Positions 1 to 14,113 are shown, counted from the stretch's first letter. The stretch: DNA of 64,000 nucleotides from Sapria himalayana (GCA_029783825.1 JAREIK010000745.1:63925-127924), one strand, 5' to 3'. The notes: generated by a model from the sequence alone, not told the origin. Numbers and translations: made by a program.

Positions 1-398
1 ATTTTTATTTATTATAATTTTAAATATTCATTTTAATTATTTATAGTTTAATTTTTTAGAAAAATTAATTACAAAATAAATTTCGAGTGAGACAAATATT
101 ATTTAAATAATTTATTTTAATAAAAAAAATATAAGCTTATAAAAAGAAGGAAAATTTTAAAAATTAAATATTATTTTTTAGTAATATATTTTGATTTGAT
201 TTTGAATCATTTTGTGTTATGTAAATATATTTTAATTAATATTTATATTATTAATAATAGTTTATTAATTTAATTTTTGATCATTATTATTATATCTATC
301 ATTAAAATTATTTATATTGAATTTATATGATATATAATTAGTAGGATTAATATAATTATACATGGTATTCACATTTCAAAAATTTTAAAAATTATTTT

Positions 399-426
399 AT
401 TTTCAAAGGTTATAACCTTTGAAAAT
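399..426. repeat. Canonical 28-bp perfect palindrome of the satellite monomer
   Basis: ATTTTCAAAGGTTA is followed directly by its own reverse complement, with no spacer. The dyad recurs once per monomer through the array. Further perfect or near-perfect copies are centred near 1608, 9558, 17438, 30039, 34805, 36145, 37271, 39223, 44234, 49004 and 52034. Other monomers have one arm decayed, commonly ACCTTCAAAAAT in place of ACCTTTGAAAAT. Possible roles are cruciform extrusion, a dimeric protein site, or a breakage and repair site; the sequence alone does not choose between them. Confidence 0.95.
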
Positions 427-469
427 CAGATAAAATCAAAAATAGAATTTTAAATTTTTATTATATAAA

Positions 470-590
470 TAAAACCTATAAACCACTAAATGCCTAAAAA
501 TACAAATTGCTAAACTTTTAAATGACAAATCTCCTAAATAATCAAACCATTAAACCGGTATACCATATATAATAAATCATAAATCTCATT
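470..590 (+). repeat. Octamer track (NNNCTAAA)n inside the monomer, representative copy
   Basis: Just after each palindrome every monomer carries about ten to twelve units of 8 bp, mostly ending in TAAA: for example CCTATAAA, CCACTAAA, TGCCTAAA, CACTTAAA, TCACTAAA, CTCCTAAA, CCCCAAAA, CCCCTAAA, TACTTAAA, CCATTAAA. The phase of 8 is kept in most monomers (compare about 24100-24200 and 32995-33080). It resembles plant telomere DNA but has period 8, not 7, and unit position is conserved between monomers, so it is an old built-in part of the satellite. The hAT target site CTAAATGC lies in the second and third units. Confidence 0.85.
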
Positions 591-3500
591 TTAATTTGTA
601 TTCATTATAATTTTAAATATTCATTTTAATTATTTTTAGTTTATTTTTTATTGAAATATCAATCACAAAATAAATAATGAGTGAGATAAATATAATTTTA
701 ATAATTTATTTTTTATCTAAAAAAAATAAGCTTATATAAAGAAGTAAAAATTTAAACACAAAAAATTATTATTTAGTAATATATTTTACTTTGATTTTGA
801 ATCATTATATATAGGTTTCGCAATTATATTTTAATTGCGATCAATCTTATTAATAATAGTTTTTTAATTTATTATTTGATCATTTTTATAATATCAAACA
901 ATAAAATTATTTATATTAAATTAAAATGTCTTATAATTATTAAGTTATTATAACTAAATATTATATTTAAATTGGAAAAAAATTTAAAAATTATTATATT
1001 TTCAAATGTTATAAACTTTAAAAATGATAAAAAATCACAAAAATAATTTTTTTATTATTTTATTATTTAAATAAAACTTATAAACCACTAAATGCCTAAA
1101 CATTTAAATCTCTAGACTCATAAACCCCAAAACCCCCTAAATACTTAAACCATTAAACTTATATAACCTAAATAATAAATAATAAATCTCATTTTTATTT
1201 GTATTCATTATAATTTTAAATATTCATTTTAATTATTTTTTAGTTTATTTTTATAGAAATATTAATTACAAAATAAATAATGAGTGAGACAGATATAATT
1301 TAAATAAATTATTTTTTATGAAAAAAAATAAGCTTATAAAAATAAACAAAATTTCAAAAATTTAAAATTTTATTTAGTAATATAATTTACTTTGATTTTG
1401 AATTATTTTGGGTTCTGCAAAAATATTTTAATTAATATTTATCTTATAAATAATAGTTTATTAATTTATTTTTTGATCATTTTATAATATATATTAATAC
1501 ATTTTTTTATATTGAATCTACAACAAATATAATTATTAAGATTATTATAACTAAGTATTGTATTCATATTTTAGAACTATTAAAAAATTATTATATTTTC
1601 AAAGGTTATAACCTTTGAAAATCACGAAAATTAATAAAAATAAATTTTTTGTTATTTCATTGATTAAATAAAACCTATAAACACGAAAATGTGTAAACAT
1701 ATAAATCAATAAACTCCTTAACACAAAACCACAAAAAACTTAAACAATTAAATAATAAATCATAAATATCATTTTTATTAGTATTCATTATAATTTTAAA
1801 TATACATTTTAATTATTTATTAGTTTAATTTTATAGAAATATAAATTATAAAATAAATTATTAGTGAGACAAATATAATTTAAATAATTTATTTTTCATC
1901 AAAAAATATATAGGCTTATAAATGGATACAAAAATTTAAAATTTAAAATTAATATTTAGTAAAATATTTCACTTTGATTTTGAGTCATTCTAGGTTTGCA
2001 AATATATTTTAAAGAATATTTATCTTATTAATAATTGGTTATTACTTTTTTATGATCATTATTATAATAAATATCAATAAAATAGTTTATATTGAATTTA
2101 TATTATATATAATTATGATGATTATTATAACTTCATATTGTATTCACTTTTAAAAAAAAAATTAAAATTATTATATTTTCAAAGGTTATAACCTTCAAAA
2201 ATCAGAAAAAATAATAAAAATTTTTTTTTGTTATTTATTTTTTATAAAAAACCTATAAACCACTAATGACTAACTACTAAAATGACTAAACTCCTAAACC
2301 CCGAATCCCATAAATACTTAAAACATTAAATTAGTATAGTCTAAATAATAAATCATAAATCTCAGTTTTATTAGTATTCATTATAATTTTAAATATTCAT
2401 TTTAATTATTTATCAGTTTATTTTTATAGAAATATTAATTACAAAATAAATTATTAGTGCCACATATATAATTTAAATAATTTATTTTTCATCAAATAAA
2501 ATGATCATAAAAGAGGCAAAATTTTAAAAATAAGAAATTATTATTTAATAATATATCTTATTTTAATTTTGAATCTTTTTAGATTTTACAATTATATTTT
2601 AATTTATATCATTCTTATAAATACAAGTTTATTAATTTATTTATTGATCATTATTATAATATCTATCAATAAAATTATTTATATTGAGTTATAATTATAT
2701 ATAATTATTAAGATTATTATAACTAAATATTATATTCACATTTAAAAAAAATTAAAAATTATTTTATTTTCAAAGGTTATAACCTTCAAAAATTAAGAGA
2801 AAACAAAAAATTAAATTTTTTTTTTCATTTTTAAAAAAAAAACTATAAATCACTAAATGTCTAAACAATTAAATAACGAAACTGCTAAACCACAAAACAC
2901 CTAAATACTTAAACCATTAAACTGGTATATCCTTAATAAAAAATAATAAATCTCAAATTTTATTTTATTCATTATAATTTTAAATATTCATTTTAATTAT
3001 TTAGTAGTTTATTATTATAGAATTATAAATTACAAAATAAATTATGAGTAAGTCAAATATAATTTAAATAATTTATTTTTTAATAACAAAATATAAACTT
3101 ATAAAAATAGCAAATCATTAAAAAGATTATTATTTAGTAATATATTTTACTTTGATTTTAATAAATTTAGATTTTGCAAATACTTTTTAAATAATAACTA
3201 TTTTATTAATAATAGTTTATTAATTTATTTTTTGATCATAGTTATAATATCTAGCAATATAATTATTTATATTGAATTTAAATGAATTATAATTATGAAG
3301 ATTATTATAAATAAATATTATATTTACATTTAAAAAAAAATTAAAAATTATTATATTTTCAAAGGATATAATCTTCAAAAATTTAAAAAAATAATAAAAA
3401 TAAATTTTTTGCTATATCATTGTTTAAATAAAACTTATAAACCACTAAATTCTAAACACTTAAACATCTAAACTCCTAAACACAAAAGCCCCTACATACT

Positions 3501-3956
3501 TAAACCTTTAAACTCGTAAACCTTAAATATAATTTAAATAATTTATTAAAATATTAATTACAAAATAAATTATGAGTGATACAAATATAATTTAACATAA
3601 ATTATATTTAAAGGTTTTGCAATTATATTTTAATTTATATCCATCATAATAATAATAACATATTAATTTATTTTTTGATAATTGATATCACATCTATCAA
3701 TAAAATTGTTTATATTTAGTTTATATTATATATAATTTTAAATGATTTTTATTACTAAATAAAGTATTCACATTTTTAAAAAATTTTAAATTTATTATAT
3801 TGTCAAATGTTATAACCTTTGAAAATGTCAAAAAATATCAAAAATAATTTTTTTGTTATTTCATTGTTTAAACAAAAGCAATAAACCACTAAATGCCTAA
3901 AAGCATAAATTGCTAAAGTCCTAAATGACAAAACATCTAAATACTTAATATTATAA

Positions 3957-4256
3957 AACTGGTATACATAAATAATAATTTATAAATCTCATTTTAATTT
4001 TTATTCAATATAATTTTATATTTCATTTTAATTATTTATCAATTATTTTTATTGAAATATTAATTACAAAATAAATTATTAGTGAGATAGATATAATTTA
4101 AATTAAACCGGTATACCCTAAATAATAAAGAATAAATCTCATTTTTTTTTCAATATAATTTTAAATATTCAATTTAATTATTTATTTGTTTATTTTTATA
4201 TAAATATTAATTAAAAAATAAATTATGAGTTAGACAAATATAATTTATATAAATTA
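3957..4256 (+). repeat. Internal partial duplication that defines the ~740-bp monomer class
   Basis: Two adjacent segments of roughly 145-150 bp (about 3957-4103 and 4104-4256) each run from a GGTATA...AATAAATCTCATTTT stretch through TATAATTTTA and AATATTAATTA(C/A)AAAATAAATTA to a GA(C/T)A(A/G)ATATAATTTA box. The second copy begins AAACCGGTATACCC and ends in the GAGTTAGACAAATATAATTTATATAAATT form. This extra copy explains why some palindrome-to-palindrome distances are about 740 bp rather than 597. The same arrangement recurs near 5290-5590, 25310-25600, 34215-34510, 35560-35850, 38640-38930, 43680-43930, 57300-57590 and 58620-58910. Confidence 0.8.
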
Positions 4257-6473
4257 TTTTTCATCAAAAAATATATATATAAACTTATTTAAAAAAAATT
4301 AAAAATAAAACATTATTATATAGTAATATAGTTTGCTTTGCTTCTGAATCATTATAGGTTTTGTAATTATATTTTAATTGATATCTATCTTATTAACAAT
4401 ATTTTTTATTAATTTATTTTTTGATCATTATTAGAATATTGATCAATAATATTGTTTATATTGAATTTATATGATATATAGATATAATGATTATTATAAC
4501 TAAATATTGAATTCACATTTAAAAAAAATTTAAAAATTATTATATGTTCAAAGGTTATAACCTTTGAAAATATAAAAAAATAATAAAAATAAATATTTTG
4601 TTATTTTAATTTTTAATAAAACATGTAACGTACTAAATGAATACACAGTTAAATCAGTAAACTCCTAAAGCACGTAATGCTTAAATAAATAAACCATTAA
4701 ACCGCTATAGACGACTTAATAATTAAGAAATTTAATTTTTATTTCAATTTATTATAATTTTAAATATTTATTTTAATTATTTATTAGTTTATTTATATAT
4801 AAATTTTTATTACTAAATAAATTGTGAGTGCGACAAATATAATTTAAATAATTTATTTTTAATAAAAAAAAATATATACGCTTATAAAAGAATTAAAAAT
4901 TTAAAAATAAAAAATTATTATCCAATAATATTTTTTAATTTAATTTTGAATCAATTTGGGTTTTGTAAATATTTTTTAATTAATATCTATCATATTATTA
5001 ATAGTTTATTAATTTAATTTTTGAAAATTATTATAATATCTATCAATAAAATTGTTTATATTGAATTTATATGATATATAATTATTAAAATTATTATAAC
5101 TAAATATTGTATTCACATTTCAAAAAATTTTAAATATTATTATATTTTCAAAGGTTATAACCTATGAAAATGACAAAAAATATAAATTTTTTTTAGTTAT
5201 TTTGTTCTTTAAATAAAACCTATAAACCACTAACTGCCCAAAAACATGAATCGCTAAACACCTATACAACAAAACCTTTAAATACTTAAACTATTAAATT
5301 GGTATACATTAATAATAAATCATAAATCTCATTTAATTTTTATTCAGTATAATTTTATATTTTTATTTTAATTATTTATCAGTTTATTTTTATAGAAATA
5401 TTAATTACAAAATAAATTATTAGTGAGACAGATATAATTTAAATTAGTCAGGTATACCCTAAATAATAAATAATAAATCTCATTTTTTTCATAAATATTC
5501 ATTTTAATTATGTATTTGTTTATTTTTATATAAATATTAATTAAAAAATAAATTATGTGTTAGACAAATATAATTTATGTAAATTATTTTTAATCAAAAA
5601 AATATAGATAAACTTTTTTTTAAAAAAAATTACAAAACAAAAAATTATTATATAGAATATATTTTGGTTTGCTTATGAATCATTTAATGTTTTGTAATTA
5701 TATTTTATTTGATATCTATCTTATTAATAATAGATTATTAATTTATTTTTTGATCATTATTAGAATTTTAATCACTAAAATTTTTTATATTGAATTTATA
5801 TAATATATAAATATAATCATTATTATAACTAAATATTGAATTTTCTTTTAAAAAAAGATTTAAAATTATTATATTTTTAAAAGGTTATAACCTTTGATAA
5901 TATCAAAAAATAATAAAAATAAATTTTTTGTTATTTTATTTTTTAAATAAAACCTATAAATCACTTAATGCATACTCAATTAAATCAGTATACTCCAAAA
6001 CCTCATAATACCTAAATACACAAACCATTAAACCACTATATAGTACATAATAATTAATAAATCTAATTTTTATTTCTATTTATTATAATTTTAAATATTC
6101 ATTTAATTATTTATTAGTTTATTTTTATAGAAATATTTATTCCAAAATAAATTATGAGTAAGACAAATATAATTTAAATAATATACTTTTAAGAACAAAA
6201 AATATAAACTTATAAAAAGAAGCAATACATCAAAAATAATTATTATTTAGTAATTTATTTTACTTTGATTTTGAATAAAATTAGCTTTTGCAGATATATT
6301 TAAAATAAAATCTATCTTATTTATAATAGTTTATTAATTTATTTTTTGATCATTAATATAATATCTATCAATATAATTGTTTATATTGAATTTATATGAT
6401 ATATAATTATTAATATTATCAAAACTAAATATAGTATTCTCATTTAAAAAAAATTTAAAAATTGTTATATATT

Positions 6474-6490
6474 CAAAGGTTATAATAACT
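6474..6490. other. Satellite orientation switch 1 (+ to -)
   Basis: The + monomer runs into its palindrome (TTCAAAGGTTATAA), but instead of CCTTTGAAAA the sequence continues TAACTATAAGACATTT, the reverse complement of a different monomer (compare AAATGTCTTATAATTATT near 925). The joint shares only the short TTATAA core, so it looks like a microhomology joint at or beside the dyad axis. From here to 22857 the array reads in the reverse orientation. Confidence 0.85.
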
Positions 6491-9400
6491 ATAAGACATT
6501 TAAATTCAATATATGTAATTTTATTGTTAGATATTATAAAATTGATCAAATAATAAATTAATAAACTATTCTTAATAAGATTTATAGCAATTAAAATATA
6601 ATTGCAAAACCAATATAAAATGATTCAAAATCAAAGTAAAATATATTACTAAATAATAATTTTTTGTTTTTAAATTTTTACTTCTTTTTATATGGTTATA
6701 TTTTTTTATGATTAAAAATAAATTATTAAAATTATAGTTGTCTCGCTCATTATTTATTTTGTAATTAATATTTCTATAAAAAATAAACTAATAAATAATT
6801 ACAATGAATATTTAAAATTATGATAAATACAAATTAAAATGAGATTTATGATTTATTATATGTGGTATACGGGTACTTTGGTTTCATTATTTAGGCATTT
6901 TGTCATTTAGGAGTTTATCAATTTATTTTTTTAAGCATTTAGTGGTTTATAGGTTTTATTTATATAATAAAAATAAAAAATTTTTTTGTTAGATTTTTTC
7001 TAATTTTTAATGGTTATAACCTTTAAAAATAAAATAATTTTTAAAATTTTTTGAAATGTTAATACTATGTATAATTATATTAATCTTACTAATTATATAT
7101 CATATAAATTCAATATAAACAATTTTAATTATAGATATTATAATAATGATCAAAAATTAAATTATTAATCTATTATTAATAATATAAATATTAATTAAAA
7201 TATATTTACATAACACAAAATGATTCAAAATCAAATCAAAATATATTACTAAATAATAATATTTAATTTTTAAATCTGTCCTTCTTTTTATAAGCTTATA
7301 TTTTTTTTGATTAAAAATAAATTATTTAAATAATATTTGTCTAACTCGAAATTTATTTTGTAATTAATTTTTGTAAATAAATAAATTATAAATAATTAAA
7401 ATGAATATTTAAAATTATTATAAATAGAAATAAAAATGAGATTTATTATTTATTAAGTAGTATATAGATATTAAAATGCTTATTTATTTAGGGGTTTCGG
7501 GGCTTATGAGCTTACTAATTTAAATATGTAAGCATTTAATGGTCTATATGTTTTATTTTAAAAATAATATAACTAAAAATTTATTTTTATTATTTTTTCT
7601 CATTTTTTAAGATTATAACTTTTGAAAATATAATAATTTTTAAATTTTTTTCAAAAGAGAATATAATATTTATTTATAATAATCATAATAATTATATATC
7701 ATATAAATTCAATATAAATAATTTTATTGATAGATGTTCTAATAATTATAAAAAAATAAAATAAAAATCTATTATGAATAAGATTGATATTACTTAAAAT
7801 ATAATATCAAAACCAAAAATGATTCAAAATCAAAGCAAAATATATTACTAAATAATAATTATTTGTTTTTAAATTTTTATTCTTTTTATAAGCTTATATA
7901 TTTTTTGATGAAAAAAAATTTTTATCAATTATATTTTTAACTCATAATTTATTTTATAATTAATACATATATAAAAATAAAAAACTAAACAATCAAAATG
8001 ATTTTTTTAAATTATAATGAAAACAAATATAAATGAAAATTTTAAATTATTATTTAGGGTATAACAATTTAAAGGATTATCTATATAAAGGTATCGAGAT
8101 TTGTAGTTTAGTGATTTAAATGCTTAGGCATTTAGTGGTGTATAGGTTTTAATAAAACAATAGAATAACAAATAAGAAATATTTTTTTTATTTTTTAACA
8201 ATTTCTAGGGTGATAACCTTTGAAAATATAATAATTTTAAAATTTTTTTCAAAAGTGAATACAATATTTAGTTATAATAATCATTATATTTATATATCAT
8301 ATTAATTCAATATAAACATTTTTATTGATAAATATTCTAATAATGATGAAAAAATAACTTTATAATCTATTATTAATAAGATAGATGTCAATTAAAATAT
8401 AATTAAAAACCTAAAATGATTCAGAAGCAAAGCAAAATATATTACTATATAATAAATGTTTGTTTTGAAATAGATAAACTTTTAAAAAGTTTATCTATAA
8501 TTTTTTGATAAAAAATAATTTACATAAATTATATTTGTGTAACTCATAAATTAATATGTAATTAATATTTATATAAAAATAAACAAATAAATAATTAAAA
8601 TTATTATTTAAAATTATAATTAAAAAATAATGAGATTTATTATTTATTATTTAGGGTATACCGGTCTAATTTAAATTAGATCTGTCTTACTAATAATTTA
8701 TTTTGTATTTAATCTTTCTATAAAAATAAACTGAAAATTAATTAAAATAAAAATTTAAAATTATACTGAATAAAAATTAAAATGATATTTATGATTTATT
8801 ACTAATGTATACTAGTTTAATGGTTTAAGTATTTAAAGGTTTTGTCTTTTAGGAGTTTAGCGATTTTGGTTTTTAGGCATTTAGTGGTTTATAGGTTTTA
8901 TTTAATCAATAGAATAACAAAAAAAAAATTTAGTAATTTTTTTCTCATTTTCATAGGTTATAACCTTTGAAAATATAATAATATTTAAAATTTTTTGAAA
9001 TGTGAATACAATATTTAGTTATAATAATATTTGTAATTATATATGATATATATTCAATATAAATAATTTTATTTATAGATATTATAATAATAATTAAAAT
9101 TAAATTAATAAACTACTAATAATAAGATAGATATTAATTAAAAAATATTTACAAACCCCAAATTGATTCAAAATTAAAATAAAATATATTACTGGATAAT
9201 AATTTTAATATTTAAATTTTTACTTCTTTTATAAGCGTATATATTTTTTTGATTAAAAATAAATTATTTAAATTATATTTGTCGCACTCATAATTTATTT
9301 TATAATAAATATTTCTATAAAGATAAACTAATACATAATTAAAATGAATATATAAAATTATAATAAATAGAAATTAAAATTAGATTTATTAATTATTATG

Positions 9401-12400
9401 TATTATATAGCAGTTTAATGGTTTATGTATTTAGGTATTATGGGGTTTAGGTGATTACTGATTTAATTGTGTATGCATTTAGTGGTTTATAGATTTTATT
9501 TAAAAAATAAAACAATAAAACATTTATTTTTATTATTTTATGATATTTTCAAAGGTTATAACCTTTGAAAATATAATAATTTTTAAATTTTTTTCAAAAG
9601 TGAATTAAATATTTAGTTATAATAATCATTATATTTATATATCATATAAATTCAACATAAATAATTTTAGTGATAAATATTCTAATAATGATCAAAAAAT
9701 AAATTAATAATCTATTATTAATAATATAAATATCAATTAAAGAATAATTATAAAACAAAAATGACTAATAAGCAAAGCAAAATATATTACTATATAATAA
9801 TTTTTTGTTTTGAAATTTTTTTTTATTTTAAAAAGTTAATCTATATTTTTTTGATTAAGAATAATTTACATAAATTATATTTGTCTCTCATAATTTATTT
9901 TTTAATTAATATTTATATAAAAATAAAAAATTAATAATTAAAATGAATATTTAAAATTATAGAGAAAAAAATGAGATTTCTTATTTATTATTTAGGGTAT
10001 TCCGGTTTAATTTAAGTTATTTCTGTCTAACTAATAATTTATTTTGTAATTAATATTGCTATAAAAATAAACTTATAAATAATTAAAATAAAAATTTAAA
10101 ATTATACTAAAGAAAAATTAAAATGAGATTTATGATTTATTATTAATGTATACCAGTTTAATGGTTTAAGTATTTTGAGGTTTGGTCGTTTAGGAGTTTA
10201 GTGATTTATCTTTTTAGGCATTAAGTGATTTATAGGTTTTATTTAAACAATAAACTAACAAAAAAAAATATTTAATTTTTTATCATTTTCAAATGTTATA
10301 ATCTTTGAAAATTTAATAATATTTAAAATTTTTAGAAATTTGAATACAATATTTAGATATAATAATTTTAATAATTTTATATCATATAAAATAAATATAA
10401 ATAATTTTATTGATAGATATTATAATAATGATCAAAAATTAAATTAATAAACAATTTATAATAAGATAGCTATTAATTAAAAAAATATTTACAAAACCCA
10501 AATTGATTCTAATATTAAAGTAAAATATATTAGTTGATAATAATTTTTAATTTTTAATAATACTTCTTTTATACTTCTTTTAAAAGTATTTTTTTTGATT
10601 AAAAATAAATTATTTAAATTATATGTGTCACACTCATGATTTATTTTTTAATAAGAATTTATATAAAAATAAACTAATAAATAATTAAAATAAATATTAT
10701 AAAATAAAAATAAATTGAAATATAAATTCAATTTATTAATTATTAAGGAGTATATAGTGGTTTAATGGTTTATGTATTTAACCATTAGGGGGTTTAAGAG
10801 TTTACTGATATAACTGTGTATGCATTTAGTGGTTTATAGGTTTTATTTAAAAAATAAAATAACATAAAATTTATTTTTATTATTTTTTCATATTTCCAAA
10901 GGTTATAACCTTTGTAAATATAATAATTTTTAAATTTTTTTCAAAAGTGAATTCAATATTTAGTTATAATAATCATTATATTTATATATCATATAAATTC
11001 AATATAAACAATTTTATCGATAAATATTTTAATATTGATCAAAAATAAATTAATAAATTATTATTAATAAGATAGATATCAATTAAAATATAATTACTAA
11101 ACCAAATATGATTCAGAAGGAGAGCAAAATATATTACTATATAATAAATTTTAGTTTTTAAATTTTTTATTTTTTTTTATAAGTTTATCTATATTTTTCA
11201 ATGAAAAATAATTTATATAAATTATATTTTTCTAACTCATAATTTATTTTGTAATTAATATTTATATAAAAATAAAAAATTAATAATTAAAATGATTATT
11301 TAAAATTATAATGAAAAAAAAATGAGATTTATTATTTATTATTTTGGGTATACTGGTTTAATTTAAGTTATATCTGTCTCACTAATAATGTATTTTGTAA
11401 ATAATATTTCTATAAAAATAAACTGATAAATAATTAAAATAAAAATTTAAATTTATACTTAATAAAAATTAAAATGAGATATATGATTTATTATTAATGT
11501 ATAGTAGTTTAATGGTTTAAGTATTTTGAGATTTTGTCATTTAAAAGTTTAGCAATTTATGTTTTTAGGCATTTAGTCATTTATAGGTTTTATTTAAACA
11601 ATAAATAAGAAAAAAATTGTAATTTTGTCATTTTCAAATGTTATAACCTTTGAAAATTTAATAATATTTAAAATTATTTGAAATTTGAATATGATATTTA
11701 GTTATAAAAATTTTAATAATTCTATATCATATAAAATAAATATAAACAATTTTATTGATATATATTATAATAATGATCAATAATTAAATTAATAAACTAT
11801 TTATAATAAGATAGATATTAATTAAAAAATATTTACAAAACCCAAATTGATTCAAAATTAATGTAAAATATATTAGTTCATAATAATTTTTAATTTTTAA
11901 TAATATTTTTTTTATACTTCTTTTAAAAGCGTATATATATTTTTTGATTAAAAATAAATTATTTAAATTATATGTGCCGCACTTATAATTTATTTTGTAA
12001 TAAAATTTCTATAAAAATAAACTAATAAATAATTAAAATTAATATTTAAAATAATAATAAATTTAAATAAAAATTATATTTATTAATTATTAAGTAGTAT
12101 ATAGCGGTTTAATGGTTTATGTATTTAGGCATAACGGGGTTTAGGAGTTTACTGATATAACTGTGTATGAATTTAGTGGTTTAAAAGATTTATTTAAAAA
12201 ATAAAATAACAAAATATTTATTTTTATTATTTTTTCATATTTCCAAATGTTATAAACCTTAGTAAATATAATACTTTTTAAAATTTTTTCAAAAGTGAAT
12301 TCAATATTTACTTATAATAATTATTATATTTATATATCATATAAATTCAATATAAACAATTTTATTGATAAATATTCTAATAATGTTCAAAAAATAAATT

Positions 12401-13514
12401 AATAATTTATTATTAATAAGATAGATATCAAATTAAAATATAATTACAAAACCTAAAATGATTCAGAAGAAAAACAAAATATATTACTATATAATTATTT
12501 TTTGTTTTGAATTTTTTGTTTCTTTTAAAAAGTTTATCAATAATTTTTTGATGAAATAAAATTTAAATAAATTATATTTGTCTAACTCAATTTATTTTGT
12601 AATTAATATTTATATATAAATAAACAAATAAATAATTAAAATGAATATTTAAAATTATAATGAAAAAATGAGATTTATTATTTATTTTTTAGGGATACTG
12701 GTTTAATTTAAGTTAGATCTGTCTCACTAATAATTTATTTTGTAATTAATTTTTCTATGAAATAAATTGATAAATAATTAAAATAAAAATTTATAATTAT
12801 ACTGAATAAAAATAAAAATGAGATTTATGATTTATTATTAATGTATACCAATTTAATTATTTAAGTATTTAGAGGTTTCGTCATTAGGAGTTTAGTGATT
12901 TATGTTTTTAGGCTTTTAGTGGTTTATATGTTTTATTTAAAAAAATAAATAAAAAAAAATTTCTATAATTTTTTATCATTTTCATAGGTTATAACATTTG
13001 AAAATATAATACTATTTAAAATTTTTTGAAATTTTAATACAATATTTTGTTATAATATTATTAATAATTATATATATTATAAATTTTAAATAAATAATTT
13101 TATTGATGGATATTATAATAATGATCAAAAATTAAATTTATAAACTTTTATTATTAAGATAGATATTAATTAAAAAATATTTACAAAACCCAAATTGATT
13201 CAAAATTAAAGTTACTTATATTACTTGATAATAATTTTTAATTTTTAAATTTATACTTCTTTTATAAGCGTATATATTTATTAGATAAATAATATATTAT
13301 TTTATTTATATTTGACCCACTCATAATTTATTTTGTAATAAATATTTTTAAATAAATACGCTAATACATAATTAAAATGAATTTTTAAAAATATAATAAA
13401 TAGCAATAAAAATTAGATTGATTAATTATTAAGTATTATTTACGATTTAATGGTTTATGTATTTAGGCATTACAGGGTTTAAGAGTTTCCTGATTTAATT
13501 TTATATGCATTTAA
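6481..13514 (-). repeat. AT-rich satellite array, block 2a (reverse orientation)
   Basis: The same satellite in reverse complement: the octamer track now reads TTTAGTGGTTTATAGG before each palindrome. Palindrome centres fall near 7016, 7615, 8212, 8960, 9558, 10308, 10905, 11643, 12253 and 12991. In satellite direction, reading from 12991 downwards, the spacing alternates about 738, 610, 738, 597, 750, 598, 748, 597 bp, a dimeric higher-order unit of about 1.34 kb repeated four times. The monomer at 7080-7440 is the reverse complement of the first monomer of the window (rare CGAAATTTATTTTG box). No genes seen. Confidence 0.92.
13507..13514. repeat. Target-site copy flanking hAT copy A (left only)
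   Basis: GCATTTAA directly precedes the element's TAGGG end. It is the reverse complement of the satellite's CTAAATGC with one change. The partner copy on the right is missing because that end of the element has been deleted. Confidence 0.75.
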
Positions 13515-13713
13515 TAGGGCTGCTCACAGGACTCTGAGATTCGTGACCCGACCTGAAGTCTTGTCCCGAAAGAATAGGGACTGAGAAAAATACGTTGATT
13601 TGAATTTTCCCGTCCCGTTCTGTCACGTATTTTTTTTTTGGGATGGTTCCAGATCTTAAGCAATTTCCATCCCGAGAACCATCGCGTCCTAAAAAACTGA
13701 AATTAGAACCAGG

Positions 13714-13740
13714 AATATATATATGTATATATATATATAA
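13714..13740. repeat. (AT)n microsatellite with a TG interruption in hAT copy A
   Basis: A short AT dinucleotide run with one GT step, between the terminal region and the transposase gene. The corresponding run is at 42776-42795 in copy B and is expanded at 56174-56226 in copy C. Confidence 0.8.
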
Positions 13741-14113
13741 CATGAAGATGCCTCCAATTCCGCTACTACCCATTAAATTCTGACGCACCTATTGCTGTTC
13801 CGACGAGTACCAGGCCACTTCACGCCGTTCCAGCCTTGTTGAGTTAGGTCCAGCCATTGTCTGTCGCACTTTTGGTTGCCTCCACCATGTAACAGATGAC
13901 ACCAGCCTTTTGGTTTGTTTTTCTGACGAGAATTGAGTGATTAATTATTATTATTATGTGTCTTAGTCAGTTTAGTTGAGTATTGGTTGTGGTGTTGTGG
14001 TTGTGCCGAATGAGTGGGGTGAATGTGTTACAGTCAGTTTTGTAGAGCTTGCTTGTTTGAAATATATATATGTATTTATGCTTAACATATCATATTAATT
14101 AATGGAAATGCAG

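Larger units (their letters stand above)
1..6480 (+). repeat. AT-rich satellite array, block 1 (+ orientation)
   Basis: About eleven head-to-tail monomers. The centres of the GGTTATAACC palindrome fall near 412, 1011, 1608, 2188, 2779, 3368, 3812, 4557, 5157, 5887 and 6480. Spacing is mostly 580-600 bp, with two long units (about 745 and 730 bp) and one short one (about 444 bp, which has lost sequence around 3540-3600). Monomers are individually recognisable: the third has GGGTTCTGCAAA, the fourth AAATGGATACAAAA, the fifth AAGAGGCAAAA. The same series recurs at about 30240-36735. No protein-coding signal is present; open frames here are short and rich in Ile, Asn, Lys and Tyr, as expected of AT-rich DNA. 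Confidence 0.93.

Noticed and set aside
470..590. True telomere repeats
   Set aside because: The unit is 8 bp, degenerate, and recurs at a fixed place inside each internal monomer. It lacks the tandem CCCTAAA of plant chromosome ends.
1..6480. Organelle or AT-rich protist DNA suggested by the extreme composition
   Set aside because: No organellar genes or tRNAs are visible. The embedded hAT elements and the island have ordinary plant-like composition.
6334..6549. Many 60-85 codon open frames rich in Ile, Asn, Lys and Tyr across the array (for example also 25564-25821, 32699-32947, 57735-57974, 60786-61019)
   Set aside because: They are chance open stretches of the satellite, recurring with the monomer and broken at random in sister monomers. 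One spans the orientation switch at 6480.
13501..13788. Open frame antisense to hAT copy A, with a relative at 42727-42969 in copy B
   Set aside because: It reads through the terminal repeat, subterminal motifs and an AT microsatellite; in A it even continues into satellite. It is transposon-end DNA, not a gene.
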